DNA of 64,000 bases from Neorhizobium sp. NCHU2750 (GTDB lineage: Bacteria > Pseudomonadota > Alphaproteobacteria > Rhizobiales > Rhizobiaceae), in assembly GCF_003597675.1 (NCBI RefSeq), contig NZ_CP030827.1, positions 62,001 through 126,000 of the forward strand. Direction: 5' to 3'. The notes under the pieces are model-generated. The model ran no database searches. It was not told the origin of the DNA and saw only the letters and a list, made by a program, of their open reading frames with translations. Position numbers and translations under genes: made by a program. This document shows, one piece after another, positions 37,268 to 46,779 of this stretch (within the stretch, counting starts at the first letter, position 1; every line of letters begins with the position of its first letter).

Positions 37268-37300
37268 CTGTCACAAATGTTTCATCGAAGTGACATAAAA
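37268..37300 (+). promoter_or_regulatory. Pho box before pstS (three 11-base units)
   Basis: Three tandem 11-base units lie at 37268-37278, 37279-37289 and 37290-37300: CTGTCACAAAT, GTTTCATCGAA and GTGACATAAAA. The pattern is the PhoB site (CTGTCAT-like, four bases, repeated). It lies 213 bases before the pstS ATG, in the 308-base gap between phoR and pstS, which otherwise holds only the pstS leader. Confidence 0.7.
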
Positions 37301-37513
37301 GGGTGTGGCTAGAGCAGCTAGAGAGATGCTTGCGAGCGCCGGTTTCCTGGTCTCGTGTGGCGACGAAACGCAGGGCAGGCCGACAGGGAATTCATGGTTT
37401 CCACGGCGCTCCGGGTTAGGGCCGCGTGATCGAACTATTGTCCTTGCCCTTGTTTGAAGGGCGCTTTTGTCGGCGCGGTGCGTCGATGCCGAATATCCGA
37501 AGAGGAGCTCCTC

Positions 37514-38545
37514 ATGAATAACTTCTTCCGCCCAATGGCACTTGCGGCTGTTGTCGCTGTAGCCGGTGGCTTTGTTTCCACCGCAGCAAATGCTGCCGAC
37601 ATCACCGGTGCAGGCTCGACCTTCATCTACCCGGTTCTCGCCAAGTGGGCGGACGCCTACAAGAAGGAAACCGGCAACGGCCTGAACTATCAGTCGATCG
37701 GTTCCGGCGGCGGCATCAAGCAGATCAAGGCAAAGACGGTCACCTTCGGTGCCACCGACGCTCCGCTCAAGGGCGAAGACCTCACCTCGACCGGCCTTGC
37801 ACAGTTCCCGATGATCATGGGGGGTATCGTTCCCGTTGTGAATATCGAAGGCGTAAAGCCGGGCGAAATGGTTCTCGACGGCAAGACCCTTGCTGACATC
37901 TTCCAGGGCACGATCACCAAGTGGGACGATGCTGCCATCAAGAAGCTGAACCCGAACGTCAAGCTGCCGTCGCAGGCTATCGCTGTCGTTCACCGTTCTG
38001 ACGGTTCGGGCACCACCTTCAACTTCTCCACCTATCTGGCCGACGTTTCGGCTGACTGGAAGGATAAGGTTGGCGTCAACACGGCTCTCGAATGGCCGGT
38101 CGGTATCGGCGCCAAGGGCAACGAAGGCGTTGCTGCCAACGTCGGTCAGACGGCAGGTTCGATCGGTTACGTCGAATACGCCTATGCCAAGCAGAACAAG
38201 CTGATCTTCACCGACATGATCAACAAGGACGGCAAGAAGGTCGAGCCGACCTCCAAGACCTTCGCTGCTGCTGCTGCCAACGCCGACTGGAACTCCCAGC
38301 CGGGCTACGGCGTCATTCTCGCCAACCAGCCGGGTGCCGACTCCTGGCCGATGACCGCATCGACCTGGGTTGTTCTCTACAAGACCCCGGACGACAAGGC
38401 TGCTACCGCCGAAGCTCTGAAGTTCTTCGCCTGGTCCTACGAAAAGGGCACCAAGCTTGCTGACGAACTCGACTACATCCCGATGCCGGAAAAGGTCGTC
38501 AAGAGCGTTGAAGCCATGTGGGCAAAAGACGTCGCTGCAAAGTAA
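37514..38545 (+). CDS. pstS: Phosphate-binding periplasmic protein PstS
   Basis: The 343-residue binding protein of the high-affinity phosphate ABC transporter. The signal peptide spans about 1-25 (TAANA-A). The mature protein starts [27 protein letters not shown], the canonical phosphate-ligand segment, with further ligands in [14 protein letters not shown] and GSGGGIKQI. The start at 37514 has GAGGAG. A strong hairpin follows the gene (38557-38583) before pstC. Confidence 0.96.
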   Translation: MNNFFRPMALAAVVAVAGGFVSTAANAADITGAGSTFIYPVLAKWADAYKKETGNGLNYQSIGSGGGIKQIKAKTVTFGATDAPLKGEDLTSTGLAQFPMIMGGIVPVVNIEGVKPGEMVLDGKTLADIFQGTITKWDDAAIKKLNPNVKLPSQAIAVVHRSDGSGTTFNFSTYLADVSADWKDKVGVNTALEWPVGIGAKGNEGVAANVGQTAGSIGYVEYAYAKQNKLIFTDMINKDGKKVEPTSKTFAAAAANADWNSQPGYGVILANQPGADSWPMTASTWVVLYKTPDDKAATAEALKFFAWSYEKGTKLADELDYIPMPEKVVKSVEAMWAKDVAAK

Positions 38546-38556
38546 TGTGACTGGAT

Positions 38557-38583
38557 GGGGGCGCGTTCGTCGCGCCCCCTTTC
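38557..38583 (+). terminator. Intercistronic hairpin between pstS and pstC
   Basis: A nine-base perfect stem, GGGGGCGCG / CGCGCCCCC (38557-38565 with 38571-38579), with a TTCGT loop and only a short T tract after it. It looks like a partial terminator or a 3'-end stabiliser that raises pstS levels over pstCAB. Confidence 0.6.
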
Positions 38584-38617
38584 CCTCCTCAACCGGCCAA
38601 ACTTCAAGGACTGGAGC

Positions 38618-39595
38618 ATGACTTTGGCAATCGCGGAGCGCGTCGATAGCAGACGCGAAAAAGTGGTTCGGCATTTCGCCCTGACCGATACCATCTTCCA
38701 TTGGGCCTGCCGCCTGGCTGCCATCATCGTCCTTGTGATCCTCGGCGGCGTCTTCGTGTCGCTGGTCACCGGTTCCTGGACGGCGCTTACGACCTTCGGT
38801 CCCGCTTTCCTGACGACAGAGCGCTGGAGCCCCGTGGCCGAGACCTTCGGTGCGCTTGCGCCGATCTACGGCACGCTCGTCACCGCCGCCATCGCCATCG
38901 TCATCGCCGTTCCGGTCGGCATCGGCATCGCCGTCTTCCTGACCGAACTCTGCCCGCGCCCGCTGCGTCGCCCAATCGCCATTGCCGTCGAGCTTCTCGC
39001 CGGTATTCCGTCGATCATCTACGGTATCTGGGGCCTGTTCGTCTTTGCACCCTTCCTGCAGGCGACCGTCCAGCCCTTCCTCATCAATCTCTTCGCCGAT
39101 GTGCCTGTCCTCTCCGACATTTTTGCCGGACCGCCCTATGGTATCGGTGTTTTGACCTCGTCGCTGATCCTGGCCATCATGATCCTGCCGTTCATCGCCT
39201 CGATCACCAGGGACGTGTTCGATACGGTTCCGGGCGTTCTGAAGGAATCTGCCTACGGCATCGGCTGCACCACCTGGGAAGTCATCCGCCGCATCGTCAT
39301 CCCGCATACGCGGGTCGGCATCATGGGCGGCGTCATGCTGGCTCTCGGCCGCGCACTCGGTGAAACCATGGCCGTCACCTTCGTGATCGGCAACTCGCAC
39401 CGCCTGAGCGCATCGATCATCGCGCCCGGTACGACGATTTCGGCAACGATCGCTAACGAATTCACCGAGGCTGACGGCGATCTCTACGTATCGTCGCTGA
39501 TGTCGCTCGGCCTCATCCTCTTCTTCATCACCTTCCTCATTCTGGCAGCCGCCCGCTACATGCTGCTGCGGATGGGTCGCCAGGCAGGAGCTTGA
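38618..39595 (+). CDS. pstC: Phosphate ABC transporter permease PstC
   Basis: A 325-residue inner-membrane permease. About six hydrophobic helices surround the cytoplasmic EAA-type loop ([28 protein letters not shown]). The [29 protein letters not shown] and [11 protein letters not shown] segments are typical of PstC. The start MTLAIA at 38618 has AAGGA seven bases upstream. pstA follows after four bases. Confidence 0.95.
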   Translation: MTLAIAERVDSRREKVVRHFALTDTIFHWACRLAAIIVLVILGGVFVSLVTGSWTALTTFGPAFLTTERWSPVAETFGALAPIYGTLVTAAIAIVIAVPVGIGIAVFLTELCPRPLRRPIAIAVELLAGIPSIIYGIWGLFVFAPFLQATVQPFLINLFADVPVLSDIFAGPPYGIGVLTSSLILAIMILPFIASITRDVFDTVPGVLKESAYGIGCTTWEVIRRIVIPHTRVGIMGGVMLALGRALGETMAVTFVIGNSHRLSASIIAPGTTISATIANEFTEADGDLYVSSLMSLGLILFFITFLILAAARYMLLRMGRQAGA

Positions 39596-39599
39596 TCTC

Positions 39600-40439
39600 A
39601 TGAGCACGATCTATGCACGCCGAAAGGCCACCAACGGATTGATGATGGGTCTCTGCGTCGCCGCTGCCGCAATCGGCCTCGCCTGGCTGGCACTCATCCT
39701 CGGGGCGCTGCTCTACAAGGGGCTGGCTGGCGTCAATCTCGCCGTCTTCACCGAAATGACCCCGCCTCCGGGTTCCGCCGGCGGTCTGCTCAATGCCATC
39801 TATGGCAGCGTGATCGTCTCGATCATCGCCATGATCATCGGCACGCCGATCGGCATCCTTGCCGGCACCTACATGGCTGAATACGGACGCTTCAGCAAGC
39901 TGACCATGATCGTGCGCTTCATCAACGATATCCTTCTCTCGGCGCCGTCGATCATCATTGGCCTGTTCGTCTACGAATTGCTGGTCCGTCCGATGGGGCA
40001 TTTCTCGGGCATTGCCGGCTCCGTGGCGCTCGCGATCCTGGTTGTCCCGGTTGTCGTCCGCACCACCGAAGACATGCTGAACCTCGTGCCCAACGCCCTG
40101 CGCGAAGCCGGGACCGCGATCGGTGCGCCGCGCTGGATCGTCATCCGCTCGGTCGGTTATCGCGCTGCGATGTCGGGCATCGTGACGGGTGTGCTCCTGG
40201 CCATCGCCCGCATTTCGGGCGAGACGGCACCGCTTCTCTTCACGGCTCTGAACAATCAGTTCTGGAGCAGCAATCTCAATGCGCCGATCGCCAGCCTGCC
40301 GGTTACTATCTTCCAGTTCGCGCTGAGCCCCTATGCCGAATGGCAGCAGCTTGCCTGGACCGGTGCCCTCATCATCACCCTCACGGTTCTGTCGCTGAGC
40401 ATCATCGCCCGCAGCCTCACCGGACGTAAAGAAGGATAA
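39600..40439 (+). CDS. pstA: Phosphate ABC transporter permease PstA
   Basis: A 279-residue permease partner of PstC. Six hydrophobic helices, the [38 protein letters not shown]-type coupling loop, and the [11 protein letters not shown] segment are characteristic. The stop shares one base with the pstB ATG (TAATG), so translation is coupled. Confidence 0.95.
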   Translation: MSTIYARRKATNGLMMGLCVAAAAIGLAWLALILGALLYKGLAGVNLAVFTEMTPPPGSAGGLLNAIYGSVIVSIIAMIIGTPIGILAGTYMAEYGRFSKLTMIVRFINDILLSAPSIIIGLFVYELLVRPMGHFSGIAGSVALAILVVPVVVRTTEDMLNLVPNALREAGTAIGAPRWIVIRSVGYRAAMSGIVTGVLLAIARISGETAPLLFTALNNQFWSSNLNAPIASLPVTIFQFALSPYAEWQQLAWTGALIITLTVLSLSIIARSLTGRKEG

Positions 40440-41242
40440 TGACCGAAATGGTTTCCTTGGAAAAAGTTGCTCCGCAGAATGTCTCCGACCGCGCCAAGAT
40501 CGAGATCAAGAATCTCAACTTCTACTACGGTGAATCGAAGGCCCTGAAGGACATCTCGATGGTCCTGCCCGAGCGCAGCGTCACCGCCTTCATCGGTCCG
40601 TCGGGCTGTGGCAAGTCGACCCTGCTGCGTGTGTTGAACCGCATCTACGAACTTTACCCGAAGCAGCGCGCCGACGGCGAAGTTCTGGTCGACGGCAAGA
40701 ACATTCTCGACCGCAACCAGGACCTCAACCTGCTGCGCACCAAGGTTGGTATGGTGTTCCAGAAGCCGACGCCGTTCCCCATGTCGATCTACGAGAACAT
40801 CGCCTTCGGCGTCCGTCTCTATGAACAGGTCTCCAAGGCAGAGATGGACGAGCGCGTCGAGGCGGCACTGCGCCGTGCGGCCCTGTGGAATGAAGTCAAG
40901 GACAAGCTGAATGCCAGCGGCACAAGCCTTTCCGGTGGTCAGCAGCAGCGCCTCTGCATCGCCCGTACCGTTGCCGTCAAGCCGGAGATCATCCTGCTCG
41001 ACGAGCCGGCATCGGCTCTCGACCCGCTCTCGACCGCAAAGATCGAGGAACTGATCGACGAACTGCGCGCCGAATACACGATCGTCATCGTCACCCACAA
41101 CATGCAGCAGGCTGCCCGCGTCTCGCGCCAGACCGCCTTCATGTATCTCGGCGAGCTGATCGAATTCGACGAGACGGCGAAGATCTTCACCTCTCCGCGT
41201 GAGAAGCGCACCCAGGATTACGTCACCGGCCGCTTCGGCTGA
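40439..41242 (+). CDS. pstB: Phosphate ABC transporter ATPase PstB
   Basis: A 267-residue ATPase of the phosphate importer. Walker A is GPSGCGKST (about 52-60), the signature is [14 protein letters not shown] (about 160-173), Walker B is [12 protein letters not shown], and the H-loop His lies in [14 protein letters not shown]. Start shares a base with the pstA stop. PstB also takes part in signalling phosphate status to PhoR via PhoU. Confidence 0.97.
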   Translation: MTEMVSLEKVAPQNVSDRAKIEIKNLNFYYGESKALKDISMVLPERSVTAFIGPSGCGKSTLLRVLNRIYELYPKQRADGEVLVDGKNILDRNQDLNLLRTKVGMVFQKPTPFPMSIYENIAFGVRLYEQVSKAEMDERVEAALRRAALWNEVKDKLNASGTSLSGGQQQRLCIARTVAVKPEIILLDEPASALDPLSTAKIEELIDELRAEYTIVIVTHNMQQAARVSRQTAFMYLGELIEFDETAKIFTSPREKRTQDYVTGRFG

Positions 41243-41320
41243 TCGGTTTCGTTTCAGGCCCAAAACCCTGCGACCCAGTCGCACGATTTTCGTGAATATT
41301 GTTTCCGGAAGGACCCGAAG

Positions 41321-42034
41321 ATGGCTTCGACCCACACGCTATCGGCTTTCGATGAAGAACTGCAATACCTGACCCGCCGCATCTCCGAAATGGGCGGCCT
41401 GGCCGAGCAGATGTGCGGCGATGCCGTGCGTGCCCTGGTCAATTCGGACTCTTCGCTGGCGCAGAAGGTAATCTCCGACGACGTGATCCTCGACCACGGC
41501 GAACGCGAGATCCAGGACAAGGCGATCAGCACCATTGCCCGCCGCCAGCCGGTTGCGGCAGACCTGCGCGAAATCGTCGGCACACTGCGCATCGCAGCCG
41601 ATCTGGAGCGCGTCGGCGATCTCGGCAAGAACACCGCCAAGCGCGTCATCGCGGTGCAGGGCACCGGCGTACCGCGCAAGCTCGCCCGCGGCATCGAGCA
41701 TCTGTCCGATCTGGCGCTCGTCCAGCTCAAGGAAGTGCTGGACGTCTATGCCAGCCGTTCGGCGGAGAAGGCCGAAGCCATCCGCCTGCGCGACGAAGAG
41801 ATCGACGCAATGTACACGTCGCTGTTCCGCGAGCTTCTGACCTACATGATGGAAGATCCGCGCAACATCACCACCTGCACGCATCTGCTGTTCTGCGCCA
41901 AGAACATCGAGCGCATCGGGGACCACGCGACCAATATCGCAGAAACCATCTACTACATTACGACTGGTGCCCAGCCGGAAGGCGAACGTCCGAAGGACGA
42001 TACGTCGAACACGGTCGGTGCTCTCGCCAACTGA
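41321..42034 (+). CDS. phoU: Phosphate signalling regulator PhoU
   Basis: A 237-residue all-helical protein with two PhoU three-helix repeats (about 12-100 and 118-205). The metal-binding acidic segments are (D/E)xxxD-type: DVILDHGEREIQDKAIS, then ADLREIVGTLRIAADLERVGDLGKN, and RNITTCTHLLFCAKNIERIGDHATNIAE. It inhibits PhoR signalling when phosphate is ample and helps limit PstSCAB activity. It starts 78 bases after pstB with GGAAGGA. Confidence 0.96.
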   Translation: MASTHTLSAFDEELQYLTRRISEMGGLAEQMCGDAVRALVNSDSSLAQKVISDDVILDHGEREIQDKAISTIARRQPVAADLREIVGTLRIAADLERVGDLGKNTAKRVIAVQGTGVPRKLARGIEHLSDLALVQLKEVLDVYASRSAEKAEAIRLRDEEIDAMYTSLFRELLTYMMEDPRNITTCTHLLFCAKNIERIGDHATNIAETIYYITTGAQPEGERPKDDTSNTVGALAN

Positions 42035-42077
42035 GCCCTTTGGGCTCGGTGGGCTGATGTGACGGAGCGAATTGAGC

Positions 42078-42761
42078 ATGCAGCCAAGAATTGCTGTCGT
42101 GGAAGACGAGGAAGCGCTGAGCGTCCTCCTCCGCTATAATCTCGAAGCCGAGGGCTACGAGGTCGAGACGATCTTGAGAGGGGATGAAGCCGAGATCAGG
42201 CTGCAGGAACGTGCGCCTGACCTTCTTATCCTCGACTGGATGCTTCCCGGCGTGTCGGGTATCGAGCTTTGCCGGCGTCTACGCATGCGGCCCGAAACCG
42301 AGCGCCTTCCCGTCATCATGCTGACGGCACGCGGCGAGGAGAGCGAACGTGTTCGCGGATTGGCCACCGGTGCCGACGATTACGTCGTCAAGCCATTCTC
42401 GACGCCGGAGCTGATGGCTCGCGTCAAGGCGATGCTGCGCCGCGCCAAGCCCGAAGTTCTCTCCAGCGTCTTGCGCTGCGGAGACATTGAGCTCGATCGC
42501 GAAACGCACCGCGTTCATCGCAAGAGCCGTGAAGTCCGTCTCGGGCCGACGGAATTCCGCCTTCTGGAATTCCTGATGACTTCGCCCGGCCGCGTCTTTT
42601 CCCGCTCGCAGCTTCTCGATGGCGTCTGGGGCCATGACATCTACGTCGACGAACGCACCGTCGACGTCCATGTCGGCCGCCTGCGCAAGGCGCTCAACTT
42701 TTCCAACATGCAGGATGTCATCCGCACCGTTCGCGGCGCGGGCTATTCGATGGAGTCTTGA
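42078..42761 (+). CDS. phoB: Phosphate regulon response regulator PhoB
   Basis: A 227-residue OmpR-family regulator. The receiver (about 1-120) has the acidic pocket EDEE, the phosphoacceptor Asp in LLILDWMLPGVSG and the KPFSTPEL Lys. A winged helix follows (about 130-225) with LGPTEFRLLEFLMTSPGRVFSRSQLLDGVWG and ERTVDVHVGRLRKAL. It binds Pho boxes such as that before pstS. The ATG at 42078 is preferred to a TTG two codons earlier because PhoB begins MQPRIAVVEDEE. Confidence 0.97.
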   Translation: MQPRIAVVEDEEALSVLLRYNLEAEGYEVETILRGDEAEIRLQERAPDLLILDWMLPGVSGIELCRRLRMRPETERLPVIMLTARGEESERVRGLATGADDYVVKPFSTPELMARVKAMLRRAKPEVLSSVLRCGDIELDRETHRVHRKSREVRLGPTEFRLLEFLMTSPGRVFSRSQLLDGVWGHDIYVDERTVDVHVGRLRKALNFSNMQDVIRTVRGAGYSMES

Positions 42762-42790
42762 TCGGACGTCGATCGCAACGTGTGAAATCC

Positions 42791-42830
42791 CGGCCCGAGC
42801 GTGATCACTCACCTCGGGCTGTTTTCGTTT
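42791..42830. terminator. Terminator after phoB
   Basis: The stem GCCCGAG / CTCGGGC (42793-42799 with 42813-42819) has a 13-base loop and is followed by TGTTTTCGTTT. It lies 30 bases after the phoB stop and ends the phosphate unit, facing the convergent efflux gene. Confidence 0.75.
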
Positions 42831-42842
42831 CTGTCGTAACCT

Positions 42843-43277
42843 TCAGGCTCTGGCCTGCTCTCGCCATTCGGGCAGGGGGAATAGCCTGTCATAGGCCAGA
42901 TTGAAGAAGAAGGCATAGACCAGGTAAAACAGCGCGAAAGATATATCCATCACCAGTGCCTGGAGGAGGCCGACGCCGAGATACCAGGCGATGAACGGCA
43001 TCAGCACGATCAGCAGGCCAAGCTCGAACAGCACCGAATGCGCGACCCGCAGCCACACGCTTTTCTGCGTGCCGCCGCGAAATTTCTGCATCAACTGGTC
43101 GAAGCCGAGATTGTAGAGATAGTTCCAGCCCGTCGCCACCGTGGCCGAGACGATGCCGACGACACCAATATGGCTGACCGGCAGGCCGAACACGAATGCC
43201 GCCAGCGGCGTGAAGATCGCAAGTCCGATGATTTCGAAACTGATGGCGTGGCGAATATGATCGCTTGTGCTGCGCAT
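42843..43277 (-). CDS. PACE-family multidrug efflux transporter
   Basis: A 144-residue four-helix membrane protein of the proteobacterial antimicrobial compound efflux family. It contains two repeated transmembrane pairs: IRHAISFEIIGLAIFTPLAAFVFG with the conserved Glu in helix 1, and RVAHSVLFELGLLIVLMPFIAWYLG with the matching Glu in helix 3. These pairs, and the W-N-Y-L-Y-N segment after helix 2, are the family hallmark. The family exports biocides such as chlorhexidine and also polyamines; the natural substrate here is unknown. The start at 43277 (MRSTSDHIRH) is preferred; MGF at 43292 is possible. Confidence 0.88.
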   Translation of the reverse strand: MRSTSDHIRHAISFEIIGLAIFTPLAAFVFGLPVSHIGVVGIVSATVATGWNYLYNLGFDQLMQKFRGGTQKSVWLRVAHSVLFELGLLIVLMPFIAWYLGVGLLQALVMDISFALFYLVYAFFFNLAYDRLFPLPEWREQARA

Positions 43278-43436
43278 GTCTGCAAACCCCATGGGCTCTG
43301 CCGGGTCGTCCCGGCGATTGATACCCGTTCTGGGGGAGGCCGTCCTCACGGCACATCAGATAGTGGTTTGAAAGCCTGTCCGCAAGTTTTCTCTGGCGCC
43401 GCGGTGTCGCAGGTCGCTCGCCCGATTGCGGCAAAC

Positions 43437-43465
43437 AAAAAAGCGGGCTTCGAGCCCGCTTTTTC
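43437..43465 (-). terminator. Terminator of gcrA
   Basis: A nine-base stem, AAGCGGGCT / AGCCCGCTT, with a three-base loop, A-run on one side and T-run on the other, lies about 20 bases after the gcrA stop. It would also work on the plus strand. Confidence 0.88.
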
Positions 43466-43484
43466 CAGAAGATCCAGCCTTGGA

Positions 43485-44018
43485 TCAGGAGCGTGTTGCA
43501 GCCTTGCGGCGGTCGTGGACCGGCTGATAGGCGAGCTTTGCATGATAGTTGCAATAGGGCGAGGAGTCCGGGGACTCGCAGCCGCAGAAGTGGAATTCGT
43601 CGGTCAGCGGATCGCCGACCGGCCACTTGCAGGTGCGTTCGGTCAGTTCGGTCAGGGCAAGCTTGCGGGAGATCGGAACGACGACGTTGGAAGCCGGGCG
43701 ATAGACCAGTTCCTGCGATGCCTCGAACTCGACCTCTTCCTTGAGTGCCGTAGCACCGACCGGGCGAGCAATCGTGCGGGTGGGCGCGCGACCAGCAAAG
43801 CTCGGAGCCCGGGGAGCGGCAGCTGCAGGGCGCTTGGGAGCGCGGTTGGTCGGAACGGTGCCGCCGGCCTTTGCGCGACCCGGCAGGTTGAGGCGGTGGA
43901 CCTTGCCGATGACGGCATTGCGGCTGACGCCACCAAGCTGCGCCGCGATCTGGCTGGCGCTCAGGCCTTCGGCCCATAGCCTCTTGAGTTTCTCGACGCG
44001 CTCGTCCGTCCAGTTCAT
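43485..44018 (-). CDS. gcrA: GcrA cell cycle regulator
   Basis: A 177-residue transcription regulator specific to alphaproteobacteria. The N-terminal helix-turn-helix (about 1-48) reads MNWTDERVEKLKRLWAEGLS, then SASQIAAQLGGVSRNAVIGKVHRLNLPGR. A basic Pro/Ala-rich linker follows and a Cys-rich C-terminal domain (TCKWPVGDP, FCGCESPDSSPYCNYHAK) ends the protein. GcrA acts with sigma70 at promoters carrying methylated GANTC sites. It is divergent from argD; the 406-base gap holds a GANTC cluster and a CtrA-like site. Confidence 0.96.
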   Translation of the reverse strand: MNWTDERVEKLKRLWAEGLSASQIAAQLGGVSRNAVIGKVHRLNLPGRAKAGGTVPTNRAPKRPAAAAPRAPSFAGRAPTRTIARPVGATALKEEVEFEASQELVYRPASNVVVPISRKLALTELTERTCKWPVGDPLTDEFHFCGCESPDSSPYCNYHAKLAYQPVHDRRKAATRS

Positions 44019-44139
44019 GCCCGTTCTCCGCCTTTGAACGTTGGTGGCATGCAGAATCCCTCACCATTGCCGCGGAAGACATTCCGCAACACGCACTACA
44101 TCTATGCTTTTGGTGACTAGTTCCGCCGCATGCAGTCTA

Positions 44140-44154
44140 GTAATTGATCATTAA
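44140..44154 (-). promoter_or_regulatory. CtrA-like site upstream of gcrA
   Basis: On the minus strand this reads TTAA, seven bases, TTAC, one base from the CtrA consensus TTAA-N7-TTAA(C). It lies about 122 bases before the gcrA start. A single degenerate site is weak evidence. Confidence 0.4.
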
Positions 44155-44168
44155 CCTAGAGGTCGGCG

Positions 44169-44244
44169 GACTCCGTGACAAGAGTCCCCGGAATCGCCGC
44201 GAATCGTTTTCCGGGTTTTCCCCAACTTGCTTTCTGAGAGAGTC
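44169..44244. promoter_or_regulatory. Cluster of five GANTC (CcrM) sites between gcrA and argD
   Basis: GANTC occurs at 44169, 44182, 44191, 44201 and 44240, five times in 76 bases, with a sixth at 44054 and one in the argD start region at 44431. Random expectation is about one per 256 bases. The cluster sits between divergent gcrA and argD, the rest of the 406-base gap showing no gene. Confidence 0.7.
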
Positions 44245-44424
44245 ATTTTTGTCACAGCTTCGGCCGACCGAAATTTCGGCTGAAATGGCACTCAAATTGC
44301 CGTGTTTTCATGACTTTTGTTGACTTTCCCCAGGTGAATGGTGATAGTGCCGCCGCCGCCCCGTGGGCGGCATTTTGATTTTCTGGAATGTCCATTGCTG
44401 GACGCCTTAGGAGTGATTGTCGCC

Positions 44425-45621
44425 ATGGCTGAATCTGCGCTTTTCGACACGTTTGCCCGGGCCCCCCTGCGCTTCGAGCGCGGCGAGGGTGTATGGCTGG
44501 TGACGGAAAGCGGCGAGCGATATCTCGATTTCGGCGCCGGCGTTGCGGTCACCTCCTGCGGCCATGCCAACCCTCACCTCGTCGCCGCGCTGAAGTCGCA
44601 GGCCGAGAAGGTCTGGCATCTGTCGAACCTCTACGAAATCCCCGAGCAGGAGCGTCTTGCCCGCAGGCTGACGGAAGCCACCTTCGCCGACAAGGTCTTC
44701 TTCACCAATTCGGGCGCCGAAGCGCTGGAATGCGCCATCAAGACGGCCCGTCGCTATCATTTCTCCAAGGGCCATCCGGAAAAGTTCCACATCATCACCT
44801 TCGAAGGTGCCTTCCACGGCCGGACCATCGCGACGATCGCCGCCGGCGGCCAGGAAAAATACATGGAAGGTTTCGGCCCGAAGGCCGAAGGCTTCGATCA
44901 GGTGCCTTTCGGCGACCTCGATGCGCTGAATGCGGCGATCAACGAGAACACCGGCGCCCTGCTGATCGAGCCGATCCAGGGCGAAGGCGGTGTTCGCCCG
45001 GTTCCGAAGGAATTCATGCGGGAACTGCGCCGTATCTGCGACGAAAAGGGCCTGCTGCTCATTCTCGACGAGGTACAGACCGGCGTCGGCCGTACCGGCA
45101 AGCTGTTTGCCCACGAATGGGCAGGCGTTACACCCGATATCATGGCGATCGCCAAGGGCATCGGCGGCGGCTTCCCGTTCGGCGCCTGCCTTGCCACGGC
45201 CGAAGCCGCATCCGGCATGAAGCCCGGCATTCATGGCACCACCTATGGCGGCAATCCGCTGGCCATGGCCTGCGGCAATGCGGTCCTCGATATCGTGCTG
45301 GCCGACGGCTTCCTCGAAAACGTCCGTGATGTCGCACTTGTCTTCCGTCAGGGCCTTGCCGCTCTGAAAGACCGCTTCCCGACGGTGATCGAGGATATCC
45401 GCGGCGAGGGCCTGCTTCTCGGCGTCAAGGCCAAGATACCGGCCGGCGATCTCGTGACCGGCCTGCGCAACGAACATCTGCTGGCCGTGCCGGCCGGCGA
45501 CAACGTCGTGCGTCTTCTGCCGCCGCTCGTCGTCACCGCCGAAGAGGCACGCGAGGGCTTGGCCCGCATAGAGCGGGCCGCGGAAGCGCTTTCCGCAGAA
45601 CAGCTGAAAAAATCCGCTTAA
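44425..45621 (+). CDS. argD: Acetylornithine aminotransferase
   Basis: A 398-residue PLP-dependent class III aminotransferase that makes N-acetylornithine (and in many species N-succinyl-diaminopimelate). Typical segments are [36 protein letters not shown], the [15 protein letters not shown] segment with the Asp contacting PLP, and the [16 protein letters not shown]ys. The start MAESALF at 44425 has GGAG 11 bases upstream; the frame is open further. argF follows after 51 bases and hslO after that. Confidence 0.95.
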   Translation: MAESALFDTFARAPLRFERGEGVWLVTESGERYLDFGAGVAVTSCGHANPHLVAALKSQAEKVWHLSNLYEIPEQERLARRLTEATFADKVFFTNSGAEALECAIKTARRYHFSKGHPEKFHIITFEGAFHGRTIATIAAGGQEKYMEGFGPKAEGFDQVPFGDLDALNAAINENTGALLIEPIQGEGGVRPVPKEFMRELRRICDEKGLLLILDEVQTGVGRTGKLFAHEWAGVTPDIMAIAKGIGGGFPFGACLATAEAASGMKPGIHGTTYGGNPLAMACGNAVLDIVLADGFLENVRDVALVFRQGLAALKDRFPTVIEDIRGEGLLLGVKAKIPAGDLVTGLRNEHLLAVPAGDNVVRLLPPLVVTAEEAREGLARIERAAEALSAEQLKKSA

Positions 45622-45647
45622 GGATCAAGGGAGAGGGCGCCTTTTCT

Positions 45648-45668
45648 GGTTCCCTCGTTCAGGGAACC
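45648..45668 (+). promoter_or_regulatory. Hairpin that could mask the argF ribosome binding site
   Basis: A perfect eight-base stem, GGTTCCCT / AGGGAACC (45648-45655 with 45661-45668), with a CGTTC loop. The AGGGA in the second arm is the best Shine-Dalgarno-like sequence before the argF ATG at 45673. A stem of this strength could limit argF translation. Confidence 0.45.
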
Positions 45669-45672
45669 AGTC

Positions 45673-46590
45673 ATGGCATCACCAAAGCATTTTCTCGATC
45701 TCTCCGCCGTCTCCTCGGCCGATCTGCGCACCATCCTCGATGACGCGAAGACCCGCAAGCAGGCGACCAAGGCCGGCACGGCAGACAAGCCGCTCGCCGG
45801 CAAGATGCTGGCGATGATCTTCGAAAAGCCGTCCACTCGTACCCGCGTCTCCTTCGATGTCGGCATGCGCCAGCTCGGCGGCGAGACGCTATTTCTCTCC
45901 GGCACCGAAATGCAGCTTGGCCGCGCCGAGACGATCGGCGACACGGCCAAGGTTCTGTCGCGCTACGTCGATGCGATCATGATCCGCACGACAGACCATG
46001 CTCGGCTGATGGAAATGGCCGAACATGCGACCGTTCCGGTCATCAACGCGCTGACCGACCTTACCCATCCCTGCCAGATCATGGCCGATCTGATGACCTA
46101 TGAGGAACATCGCGGCCCGGTTGCCGGCAAGACGATCGCCTGGACCGGCGACGGCAACAACGTGCTCCATTCGCTGGTCGAAGGGGCGGCGCGCTTCGGC
46201 TATCGCATGAACATGGCGGTGCCGATGGGCTCGGAGCCCGACGACAAGATCCTCAACTGGGCGCGCAACAACGGCGGCAACATCATGCTCTGCCACGATG
46301 CCGAACGGGCCGTGAATGGTGCAGACGTCGTCGTTACCGATACCTGGGTATCGATGAACCAGGAACACAAGGCACGCGGCCACAACATCTTCCAGCCCTA
46401 TCAGGTCAACGATGCCCTGATGAAGCACGCCAAGGATGATGCGCTGTTCATGCACTGCCTGCCGGCCCATCGCGGCGAGGAAGTGACGGACGCGGTGATC
46501 GACGGTCCCCAGTCGGTCGTCTTCGACGAGGCGGAAAACCGCCTGCACGCGCAGAAGTCGATCCTCGCCTGGTGCTTCGGCGCCGTCTGA
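45673..46590 (+). CDS. argF: Ornithine carbamoyltransferase
   Basis: A 305-residue enzyme that makes citrulline from ornithine and carbamoyl phosphate. The carbamoyl-phosphate loop [14 protein letters not shown] (about 58-71) and the [14 protein letters not shown] and [13 protein letters not shown] ornithine-side motifs are present. It lies behind argD in the same direction. Confidence 0.97.
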   Translation: MASPKHFLDLSAVSSADLRTILDDAKTRKQATKAGTADKPLAGKMLAMIFEKPSTRTRVSFDVGMRQLGGETLFLSGTEMQLGRAETIGDTAKVLSRYVDAIMIRTTDHARLMEMAEHATVPVINALTDLTHPCQIMADLMTYEEHRGPVAGKTIAWTGDGNNVLHSLVEGAARFGYRMNMAVPMGSEPDDKILNWARNNGGNIMLCHDAERAVNGADVVVTDTWVSMNQEHKARGHNIFQPYQVNDALMKHAKDDALFMHCLPAHRGEEVTDAVIDGPQSVVFDEAENRLHAQKSILAWCFGAV

Positions 46591-46779
46591 GCCCGTTTCA
46601 CTGGATCTTGAACTGGACGGAAGGCCACACCATCTGTCGGTTTTCCAACGCGCTGGACGCCTGCCTCGGGCGGCCTCCGGCGCTTCAACACCCATTGCCG
46701 ATACCTTTCCGGCGGCCAGCGGTTCCGCTTGGCGCCCCGTTTGTGTAAAGGTCGTGCTATCGGCGCGAAGGAGTAAATG

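Noticed and set aside
37271..39607. A 778-codon open frame opposite pstS and pstC
   Set aside because: It is the antisense of two clear pst genes, is Asp/Gly/Arg rich and lacks domains; GC-rich codon bias creates such frames.
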